From Triparma columacea (lineage: Eukaryota > Sar > Bolidophyceae > Parmales > Triparmaceae), in contig BRYA01000533.1 in the NCBI GenBank assembly GCA_030267965.1, positions 32,987 to 57,550 on the forward strand: DNA of 24,564 bases. Reading direction: 5' to 3'. The position numbers were made by a program, and so were the translations under genes. How positions within the stretch are numbered: the first letter of the stretch is position 1; each line of letters begins with the position of its first letter. Shown in pieces: positions 16,970 through 24,564 of this stretch. Below the pieces are notes generated by a model that saw nothing but the letters and a program-made list of their open reading frames with translations, was not told the origin of the DNA and made no database searches.

Positions 16970-18274
16970 ATGATAGAGTATATAATATCCACTTCAATAT
17001 CCACTTTAATATCTATCCTCTCCACAGCCATAAATACCATCAAATACGTCTATAAATACATCTACATAAACCTCCTACTCCGTTATCTCCTAATAGTATC
17101 CTTCAAAAACTACTCCATTGCCCTAAACAAGTCCAAAGTTGCCAAGACATACATAAACTCACCCACACTTAAAAACTTCCTCCAAGCCAACTCCCTCACC
17201 TCCATCCCCCCCCTCGTTTCTCACGATGTCGGCGAGTTATCTAGGCTCCCCCCCTCCGCTCGTTGGTCTCAGTTCACCAAGCTCCTCTCCAAAAACTCCG
17301 TCGATCCAACCTCCCCAAATTCCCTCCTAACCTTCCTCCGATCCTCCCTAGTAGGGAGGAGGTTACTTAGCATCATCCTTTCCCTCCCCCCCCCCCCCAC
17401 CCCCTACCCCCCCGGTTACGTAGAAATGATATCCTGTTACCCCTCCCTCCTCTCCCCCCCCCCCTCTCCCAAGCTAACAAAGTCCTCCCCCGTCTCCCTC
17501 TGCGTAACCACCTACAACGAGCCCGCTGCGGAACTGGCAGCGACGTTGCACCATAACCTCCACAACTCAACGTCAAACAAGGTCGAGCTCGTTCTAGTCA
17601 ACTGCGGTGAAGTTAACCTCGACCGGGAGGTACTACTCCTCCTTTCTGTGTTCGGTAAAGGGAGGGTTAAATACGTTAAGAAGGAAGACGTTAACGGCAG
17701 GGGACAGGGTATGAACTTAGCGGGATCCCTAGCCACTGGTGACGTGTTGACATTCTGCCACGCTGATACAGCACTACCACTAGGATGGGACGGTAGGGTT
17801 ATAGATAACTTGGCAGGAGGAGCTGAGGGTCTAGCATTCATGTTCCAGATGACGGATGTTAACAGCATCATAGGAGGGTCTGGTGTGACGAGGTGCGTAG
17901 ACCTACGGTGCAGGTACTTCAAACTCCCATACGGCGACCAGACACTTAGCATGGTGAGGTCGAAATGGGAGTGGATAGGGGGGTACCCGAACCAGTGCCT
18001 AATGGAGGACTACGAGCTCGTTTGCATGCTTAGGGGGAGGGAACTCGTGGGGGGGGGGGGGATTAAAACGCTAAGAGGGGGACCGGGGGTACAGGCGGTT
18101 TGCAGCAATAGGAGGTGGAAGGAAAAAGGGGTTGAGTACGTATGCAGGAAGAACGCGGAGGTCGTAAGGGAGTATCAGAGGACGGGGGCGAAGGGGTGCT
18201 ATGAAAAATACTATGGGAGGAAGTGGGAAGGGGAGGAGGGGAGGGAGAGGGAGATTGAGGATGCTGTGAGATAG
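16970..18274 (+). CDS. GT2-family glycosyltransferase with hydrophobic N-terminus
   Basis: 434 residues, single exon. Residues 1-47 are hydrophobic (Ile/Leu/Tyr-rich) and probably a membrane anchor. The GT-A fold starts near residue 174 with VSLCVTTYNEP. Further GT2 landmarks are RGQGMNLAGSLATGDVL (244-260), the DxD-like HADT (264-267), LPYGDQ (319-324), GGYPNQCLMEDYEL (337-350, with the acidic catalytic-base region) and the C-terminal SNRRWKEKGV. This order matches the bacterial TIGR04283 'selenodomain-associated transferase 2' family rather than typical eukaryotic GT2 enzymes. Sugar donor and acceptor are unknown. The gene is C-rich in its first half and G-rich in its second half, with long homopolymer runs coding Pro or Gly. 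It lies 165 bp upstream of the DENN gene on the same strand. Confidence 0.85.
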   Translation: MIEYIISTSISTLISILSTAINTIKYVYKYIYINLLLRYLLIVSFKNYSIALNKSKVAKTYINSPTLKNFLQANSLTSIPPLVSHDVGELSRLPPSARWSQFTKLLSKNSVDPTSPNSLLTFLRSSLVGRRLLSIILSLPPPPTPYPPGYVEMISCYPSLLSPPPSPKLTKSSPVSLCVTTYNEPAAELAATLHHNLHNSTSNKVELVLVNCGEVNLDREVLLLLSVFGKGRVKYVKKEDVNGRGQGMNLAGSLATGDVLTFCHADTALPLGWDGRVIDNLAGGAEGLAFMFQMTDVNSIIGGSGVTRCVDLRCRYFKLPYGDQTLSMVRSKWEWIGGYPNQCLMEDYELVCMLRGRELVGGGGIKTLRGGPGVQAVCSNRRWKEKGVEYVCRKNAEVVREYQRTGAKGCYEKYYGRKWEGEEGREREIEDAVR

Positions 18275-18439
18275 AATACATAGACTAACAAGCGGGGACA
18301 CAATCTAAATTAAAATGAGCGAGATAGGCTTCGGCGAATTGAATTTTATCCGCAGTGATTGCATTACGTAGCTTTTTTGGGCGGGTCACATCCAGGCTTT
18401 CTCCCTCAAAAGGCTGAAAATTAATTCCAAAACTTTGCA

Positions 18440-21400
18440 ATGCTACTTGGGCTCCAATACAGAACGCAAGCCCCAAAGTTACCAATAACTAGTGCCTATC
18501 TTAGCAATGATAAGCCAGAGTCATCATATATAAGCGTTAGGATACCCTTGGAGGCCTGTTTTTCAAATGCCTCTTATAGTTCCTCGATTCACTCTCATTT
18601 GTCTCTGAAGTGTACAGGCCCCTGTATCCTCCCTGAAGAAAACTGCAGCGGCAATAAACCCAACAGCGGATATATCTACATCAACTTCATACCCTTCGAC
18701 CCTCCTGCACACGGATCCTTTCCTGTTTATTTACTGAGTGATGTCAAACTCTCAGTGCACGAAGAAAGTGAAGATGGGGCTGAGTCCTCGCAGCAGCAGC
18801 AGCAGCATCAGCAGTTCAAGAGAATCGAAGTCCCAGGGTGTCCAACGCTGCTCGTCTCCTTGGAGGTTCAGGGCGGTGTTAGAGAGGTCCTCTTCCAAGC
18901 CAATCTCTCCTGTGAAGTTGGAATCAGCATTTCCCTCTTCACTGCTTACATGAACAACGGCAGCAACTGGAGCGACGGAACTCTAGCATTCAACTGGTCC
19001 AACGACATGATGACCGCGTGGAGCGCCGGAGACACCTACGGTATCGAGGAGGGTAGGGGCAGGATGTGCTACTCTGCAACGGACGAGGATGGGAGAATTC
19101 GTTACTTCACCGCAACGTCGATACCTGGGGGGGGGCTGCTGGTCGCATCGTCAAGGACCCCATCGCCCAACATCGACAAGCTTTTGAAGTCGATAGCCTT
19201 CTCAGCGATCGTCAGCTCGGAGGGGAAAAGGTTCATGGAGGAGGAAGTTGTGAAGAAGCTCGTCCTCGACACCAGCGTTACCGCAACCACCTCAGACCTT
19301 CCCCGTGTGACTATTTCCTCCCTCCCTCATCTCTCCACCACCACCGACCACGACTTTTACCTGCTTGAGAGGTTGAGCCCCGACAAGCTATTCATAATTG
19401 TAAAGAAGTGCTTGATCGGGGGGAGGGTCGTCGTCAAGAGCGAGGATAGGGAGCACGCAGCGAGGTGGCTTCACGATTTAGCGACGCTTCTGCAACCTTT
19501 TCAAATAACACCCTTTTCGAGCAACCCAACGGAAGGCGAGACAGCCATACTCCAAAACTACCCCTCAGGATTTTTGGCCTCGCTTCCTCCTGGCATAGAC
19601 CCGGCCGAACCGGTAGATCTGGTGGTGCAGTTGGACTCAGGAACGTTAGAAATTGCGACCACCGACGTAATACCTAACCAGGACGTCCCCAAAATTCTCG
19701 AGGTCGCTTTCCTGTCAGCCTTCACGACCCCGACCTCCCCCTGCCCCACCAAATACCCGGACCTACCCCCCTGCATCTCTCCCCTCCTCCTCCAACACTT
19801 CACACCGCCGAACGAGAGCGCGGGGGAGGTCACGGAAGGGTTTTATCGGTTCGTTAGTCTCCTCCTCAACGACGCCAAGGACTTCTTCCTCGTACCCTCA
19901 GTCGACGATGTTTTAGAAAACAAGGTGAAGGCTTTCGACTCCGCGAAGTTCGTCGCGATGTGGGGGTTTAACGGCTGGGTTGAGAAATTCGTTGGATCGT
20001 CGGCTTTCCTAGAGTGGGCCGAATCGTACACGATGGATATTGAGAGGTGAGTTGGGAGGGGGGGGGTTTGGGCGTTGTGACACGCGTTCGAGACTATTAG
20101 TGTTGTGTGAGGGTCAATCAAGAGAGCGCCAACCCACCAATTTCTCTTGGCACAGTTCGGCGAGGGTAGTAGAGGGGTGGATAGAGGTGAGTACGAGTGG
20201 AGAGAAGGACGCTCCCTCCAACCATGAATGCTGACACACTAAATGACCGCCGCAGGGGGGAAGACTGTGGAGGAAGAGGGGAGGGCTCCTGAGGGACCAA
20301 ATCGAAAGGAGGCTCGAGAAGGAGCACGTTATAGAGTTGAACTTAGCTAGAGCTAGGAGAGACGTTGGGTGGGAAGGGGGCGAGTTCCCGAGGAGACTCG
20401 AACTCAAGGAAACGGAACCCAAAACTTCGAAGGCATGGGGGGTGGATATTCCGCCCAGTGCGCTTATACGAAAAAAGGCAGCCGCGGAACTTCCGACATC
20501 CCTCTGCCCCTTTGCGCCAGCCTGTAATCTCTTGCGGATGCTGTTCGAGGCGTACTTTCTCCTAACTTCGTTTTGCTGCGAAACTTCCGTCGACTACGCC
20601 TTCAAGGTTCTCAACACGTTGGACAAGGGTATGAGGAGCGACATGATTTACAGGTGCATGTGCAAGATTGTCATAGAGTGCGGGGAAAATTGCGTCGACT
20701 TGATGAGGACGATTGACGATGAGTGGAGATTGGAGTGTCGGGACAGCAGGGCCCTCTTTATCACAGCTGTCGAGGCGTGCAGGAGGGCAGAGCCGAACGA
20801 GAAGGTCCGGCCGGAATTCTTTTGTACACAGAGCGAGGGGGGAGTTGTCGGACTGTGCATGGGTGGGGGGGAAGGGGGATTGGTGGAGGGGGGGGCGCGG
20901 AGGTGAGTAGGACGAAAAGCAATAACGTTTAGTGAGCGGTTAGGTAAAAGCACTAAACTAAGCTCCTTCGATCATCGCAGGCGAGTCTTGGCTCTATGGA
21001 CGAGAACGATTGCATGTACATATTGTGAGCACGTGATTTTGGAGGAGGTGAGAATAAAACGGAGGCGAGCGAAGCGAGTCGCGGAAAGCCGTTGGCAAAT
21101 AATTCGCTTCGCTCACCATGCCGCTCATCGCAGGAAGTACAAGCTTGTTGCTGGGCGGGAGACGGACAGTACGAGTGTTGGAGATGCGGAGCTACGGGGA
21201 TTATCGAGCCCATGATTGGGTTCAACGAAGTCGGTGGGGAGATAGGGGACAACGAATCGACGACATTCACCGTCAATCACTTGAAAGATGGCACAGAGAG
21301 CCTCAAGGTGGAAGGAGCCGGCTATGTGCCCTACATCAGCCCGGAGGTCGTCATAAAGGAGACTGAGAGACTGCTTTGCGAAGGGGGTGGGGGAGGACTG

Positions 21401-22023
21401 ACTTACGAGGAAATGCTGGAGGACGACAAGGCCCTCGCGTATAATCTACTATACTTTGTGGCGAGGAGGGGTCTTCGGTCGCCAATCGGGACAGGGAATT
21501 TGTATGGGGTTGTCGCGGCCTGGGATGCGGGCGTTGCACTCGTGGGGGCATCAAGCGTAGTCGCAACTGGAGAGCTTGCAGGGCACGGGGAGATCCTCGA
21601 GGAAGACTGGGAAGATGCTTTCACCAGCAGTGTGCTCGTAGCCTTGGTGGGGGGGTGCGAGAGCCAAGACGTGCGACCCGCCATCGAGGAGATTAGGACA
21701 AGGTATAGGAGTGAAGCGGAGGCACGGGACGTCGATGTGTACAAGACCCTCCTTATATTACTTCGAACCCAGTCTCCTCAGCTCTTCCCGAGGTGAGGCC
21801 CGATAAGGTTTGAAGTACAGCACGCAAATTGGGAAGCTCACACTTCGCTCATCACAGGCTCCTCCCCACCACCTGTCGTCCGTGCCGACAGGGACAGGAG
21901 CACGTACACTGCAAGAGGGGGAAAAGAAGTACCTTCGACAAGCTATTCATTCAGGCCATGGGTTCAAAAAAATCGGTCATGCCGTCAAGCGTGATTATGT
22001 TTAGGAGCGTGTTCAAGGGATAA
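18440..22023 (+). CDS. DENND4-like DENN-domain protein (putative Rab GEF)
   Basis: Model exons: 18440-20046, 20156-20186 (31-nt microexon), 20256-20902, 20981-21047, 21134-21792 and 21858-22023, giving 1058 residues with all phases consistent. Skipping the microexon brings a stop within 12 codons. Residues about 286-410 resemble a cDENN domain (LSPDKLFIIVKKCLIGGRVV, then LLQPF, then LVVQLDSG). A helical PPR-like segment follows (FEAYFLLTSFCCETSVDYAF). CTYC (773-776) and CWRC (799-802) surround an E/W-rich segment as in the C-terminal region of DENND4 proteins, followed by PYISP and TTCRPC. DENN proteins load GTP onto Rabs in membrane traffic. The poly-Gln (near 118-125) comes from CAG repeats. 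The N-terminus is uncertain and no MABP domain is recognised. Each similarity is weak alone; their order is what supports the call. Confidence 0.68.
18790..18816 (+). repeat. CAG trinucleotide repeat (poly-Gln)
   Basis: Five CAG units in a row plus a CAT-CAG-CAG extension, coding a short polyglutamine in the DENN-like protein. Confidence 0.85.
20156..20186 (+). other. 31-nt microexon of the DENN-like gene
   Basis: Preceded by CTTGGCACAG and followed by GTGAGT. It corrects the frame between the large exons (phase 2 in, phase 0 out). Joining 20046 directly to 20256 would give a stop after 12 codons. Confidence 0.75.
21066..21086. repeat. Dispersed 21-bp GAGCGAAGCGAG element, copy 2
   Basis: Identical 21-mer to 1576-1596, inside intron 21048-21133. 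The same intron carries TCGCTTCGCTC at 21104-21114, a perfect 11-bp inverted match to 21067-21077, so the intron RNA can form a hairpin with a 26-nt loop. Confidence 0.7.
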
Positions 22024-22132
22024 GGTTTTTGTATTGAAAATGGCTGGGCTTATTTTACGTTGCTATCCCTCGATAATGACTTGGCGTGGGAAAGGGTGAA
22101 TACGATGTAGCTGTACGTGTGACAGGTTAGGG

Positions 22133-22711
22133 TTAAATCTCACCTTTGTGCTTGTCCACGATCGCATTCGCTGCGACTTCAATGAGCTTAAGTGGAGGGG
22201 GCGGGGCGGGGTGTGTGGGGGGGGTTGGGTGAAGGACAGGTGAGGGGAGAAAGCGGGGACGACAAGGCGAGTAAGTTAAGACCAGCACCCCGTGCAACCT
22301 CGCACCTTCTTCTTGCACGACCTGAAAGCCAACCTCATTGCATGGACTTTGTCGTTCAAGGTTTCAACCCGAACATTTAACGCGGAAACCTCCATGCGGC
22401 GCTCCTTCCTCTCCTCAACGAGAACTCCAAGAAGCCTGTCCATCTTTGAGCTGGTTCCAACGAGGGCCCTCTCCAAGCTCTCATTCTGGAGGACCGGAGC
22501 AAGGCGAGAGCAACAAGGTGAGATTTCAAATGGAAAAAGGGAAGTCCGAGAAGCAAAATATACACACCTTGCGTGATAACGCATCCAACAACCTCCCCTG
22601 TTGCCGGACGTGGTGTTTGAGCCTATCTATATCCAATTGAGGGGACTGAGAAATATCCTCCGTTTTTTGTTCCTCAATTTGACTTTCTTGGGACGACGGC
22701 TCGTCCTCCAT
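22133..22711 (-). CDS. Small coiled-coil protein
   Basis: Model exons on the minus strand: 22711-22568, 22485-22306 and 22186-22133, all phase 0, giving 125 residues. The N-terminus is acidic and Gln-rich (MEDEPSSQESQIEEQKTEDI), followed by a long heptad-type helix (LDIDRLKHHVRQQGRLLDAL, then ALNVRVETLNDKVHAM) that predicts a coiled coil. The last exon (LIEVAANAIVDKHKGEI) extends the helix, but its donor (GTGCGA) is atypical. If intron 2 is retained, the protein ends RGCTGCWS. Function is unknown. It converges on the DENN gene (110 bp apart) and diverges from the gene at 23222 with about 510 bp between starts. Confidence 0.6.
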
Positions 22712-23221
22712 CTAGGAATTCCTACTCCCTCAGGATATAAATGATCGCGAATAAGTGAAATCGAGCTTAGTTGATGTCGTTTGATTGAGGAATGTGGAGG
22801 GGGAGAAAGTGGGAGCTCAGAACTCAAAAAGGTCAACCGTCAAAAGGGGGTCCGAACTTGGGGAACCCACAACAGCAGGCAAATTCTCAAGCTGATCTCT
22901 CACCTTTAACCTGACGAAGCAACAAACAAGTGAGTTAAGAGGAGGGAGACGGGGAACGAACAAGAGTTATTCGGCGCAGAAGCTATTTTTACGCGTGGAG
23001 TGATGTGATTTGCAAAGTGGCCCGAGATGGAGATGGCAAGAGGCCAAGGAGGGGGGATTCATGAAAGTCGTCGTGTGTTTTTGGATCACGCTGTCGTCTT
23101 TCTTAGATTTATTTCCCCCGGAGGACCGGTGGCATTCAATATTTAAGTGAGTAACTAACTCATCTTGCCCCCCCCCCGCTTAACATCCTTCCTCTAGGTT
23201 TGAGAAATCTGCAGTGGCAGC
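22712..23221. other. Divergent promoter region
   Basis: The shared upstream region between the coiled-coil gene (-) and the right-edge gene (+), about 510 bp. It includes GGATATAAATGA near 22733, which could be a TATA-like element for either direction, and the 5'UTR intron at 23147-23197. No other gene is seen. Confidence 0.45.
23147..23197 (+). other. Likely 5'UTR intron of the right-edge gene
   Basis: Donor GTGAGTAACT, a TAACTAAC branch-like motif, a C-run and acceptor CCTCTAG give a 51-bp intron ending 24 bp before the ATG at 23222. A TGA lies in frame between the acceptor and that ATG, so the intron is in the leader. Confidence 0.6.
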
Positions 23222-24564
23222 ATGGATCGTCGCGTCATGGGACTCAGCGAGGAGATTGGATCGTCAACGGACCAACGCGGGGGAAGCGATCGCGAAGATC
23301 CCGCTTTCAAAGGCAGGGAGGGGGAGAAACCTCCCCGCAGGATTGATGCTCCAGACCAAGAGGCTCCTCCCGGCGATGGTAGTCAACCAGACGACAAATC
23401 ATCGAAGCAGCACGATAATGTTCTTCTGAAAACCAACTCGAATAACATTGCCCGGTCCAACAACAGACCAGCCACAGACTCCAACCATAATACCAACAAG
23501 CTGTTTCAATCAAAGCTTTTATCAAGGGGAGCAGTGGAGGGCCTCCTCGACGATTCGATGGAAGAAGACTCTAGCCCCAATCACGCATCTTCTACTACGC
23601 AAGGACAAGTTGATATCGATTACGCAGCTCTTGGACCTGAGCAAGGCAAACTTGTGAAGCTTCTTGAGGAGAGAGGAGCCGTTGAAGGCCTCATTGACAA
23701 CTCTACCGGTGTCGATGTCAAGGTTATGGAGCTCGCTGGTGTCTTCCACGACGAGCGCGACAAGATCATTGACTTTCTCCTCTCCGATTGTGAGCAGGGC
23801 AACTTCCGAAGGAAGACCCTCCAGGAGTATGACGAAATGGAAGGAGTCGGTCACAGACTCGTCTGCTGGCAGCACTACGGCAGCGGGAATAAGTTTGTCG
23901 AATTTCTCCTCGACATCAAAGTCGTCTCTCCTGACAAATCAACGAACATTATGGAGTTGGCACCCCTTGATGAGGATGACCTTTCTGATGAGGCAACTGC
24001 AATGCTTATGGAAATTCAAGCGTCAATAAAGACCAAGACTGTCAACAGAGGTGTCATTAAGGGCAAGCTTAGCTTCACTGACTTTGAGTTTGGACAAACT
24101 GCAGTCACCACGGTGGGAACTCTTAAGGCAGAGGAGAGAGCATTAGAGACGAAATCAGAAGTTGATGTTCGCACAGTCAAAAGCTCTAAGAGTATGAGGT
24201 CCACAAGATCCAGTATTGAAGGCTGGAACAGTGGCAGGATCAAGAAGGGAGACGTCAAGGCTGCATTAGCAGCAGTAAAGGGTATTGTGGTGGAGGTCAA
24301 GAAGCGGTTCAGACAGCCTGCAGTCATTGACGAGCGGAGGAAGATGCACTTCGTAGATTTGGCCATGCCCAATGTGCCAACACTTACTGAGGAAGAGGAC
24401 GGGATGCTGGAAAGTGTCGCTGGGCTGGAGGAGGCACTCTACAAGGAGGGGAAGAGAGCCAAAGGGACACTGAAGGAGGGCATTGACAAGTTCCTGTGGA
24501 GAGAGGGGGACAAGGTGTGGGGAGCCTTTGGGGTCACTGTGGACAAGTCAGCAAAGGGTGTATT
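23222..24564 (+). CDS. Unrecognised long acidic/basic protein, 3' end outside window
   Basis: An open frame of 447 codons from ATG 23222 to the window edge without a stop or an obvious intron. The N-terminal ~90 residues are hydrophilic and disordered-looking (Asn/Ser/Asp-rich). A short internal duplication follows: SKLLSRGAVEGLLDDS (98-113) and VKLLEERGAVEGLIDNS (146-162). Residues 160-300 look globular (VFHDERDKIIDFLLSD, GHRLVCWQHYGSGNKFVEFL). A Lys/Ser-rich stretch (about 316-345) and helical segments lead to DKFLWREGDKVWGAFGVTVD, which might open a START/SRPBCC-like lipid-binding fold; that is only a guess. No catalytic motif is seen. Codon use is smoother and less homopolymer-rich than in its neighbours. 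Confidence 0.75.
   Translation, partial: MDRRVMGLSEEIGSSTDQRGGSDREDPAFKGREGEKPPRRIDAPDQEAPPGDGSQPDDKSSKQHDNVLLKTNSNNIARSNNRPATDSNHNTNKLFQSKLLSRGAVEGLLDDSMEEDSSPNHASSTTQGQVDIDYAALGPEQGKLVKLLEERGAVEGLIDNSTGVDVKVMELAGVFHDERDKIIDFLLSDCEQGNFRRKTLQEYDEMEGVGHRLVCWQHYGSGNKFVEFLLDIKVVSPDKSTNIMELAPLDEDDLSDEATAMLMEIQASIKTKTVNRGVIKGKLSFTDFEFGQTAVTTVGTLKAEERALETKSEVDVRTVKSSKSMRSTRSSIEGWNSGRIKKGDVKAALAAVKGIVVEVKKRFRQPAVIDERRKMHFVDLAMPNVPTLTEEEDGMLESVAGLEEALYKEGKRAKGTLKEGIDKFLWREGDKVWGAFGVTVDKSAKGV

Noticed and set aside
18285..18485. 66-codon minus-strand frame (starts MVTLGLAFCIG)
   Set aside because: Looks fairly protein-like but overlaps the start of the DENN gene on the other strand and matches nothing I recognise. 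It might be a decayed exon; not supported enough to call.
20256..20290. Direct splicing of 20046 to 20256 in the DENN gene
   Set aside because: Phase does not fit and a stop follows within 12 codons. The 31-nt microexon resolves it.

Overview
This is a gene-dense eukaryotic nuclear window, most likely from a small stramenopile-type alga or a similar protist. The evidence for this is: short spliceosomal introns (51 to about 260 bp, nearly all with GTGAG or GTAAG donors); a Pol III tRNA-Thr gene with internal A and B boxes; and eukaryote-specific protein families (Tubby, DENN). These sit beside BspA-type surface repeats (DUF285 and LRR_5), which are strongly expanded in marine stramenopiles. 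The exact lineage is an inference; nothing here fixes a genus.

Left part (1-8.4 kb): the 3' end of a secreted DUF285/BspA repeat gene in which each 25-residue repeat is its own exon; a 17-bp minisatellite; a small protein with a PAM2-like motif; a divergent Tubby-domain gene with four exons on the minus strand, followed by a tandem duplication of its 3' end; tRNA-Thr(TGT); an intronless membrane-anchored multicopper oxidase flanked by direct repeats made from the 3' end of the next gene; and that gene itself, a two-exon FAD-dependent oxidoreductase.

Middle part (8.7-14.8 kb): two paralogous minus-strand BspA-type LRR genes, with about 17 and about 35 LRRs of 23 residues. They share a C-terminal domain ending in an F-box-like helix and share 3' flanking sequence. 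The larger one also carries degenerate C2H2-finger-like modules. A roughly 2.2-kb stretch without a convincing gene follows (14.76-16.97 kb).

Right part (17-24.6 kb): a bacterial-type GT2 glycosyltransferase with an added hydrophobic N-terminus; a six-exon DENND4-like Rab-GEF gene with a 31-nt microexon, rebuilt here from splice phases; a small three-exon coiled-coil gene on the minus strand; and, divergent from it, an unrecognised long protein that runs off the right edge.

There is no operon-like pathway. The recurring theme is local duplication at every scale: exon-intron units, LRR higher-order repeats, 3'-end duplications, and a paralogous gene pair. No CRISPR array, prokaryotic operon or phage module is present. 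All multi-exon models were built by eye from splice motifs and phase agreement, and have no transcript support.
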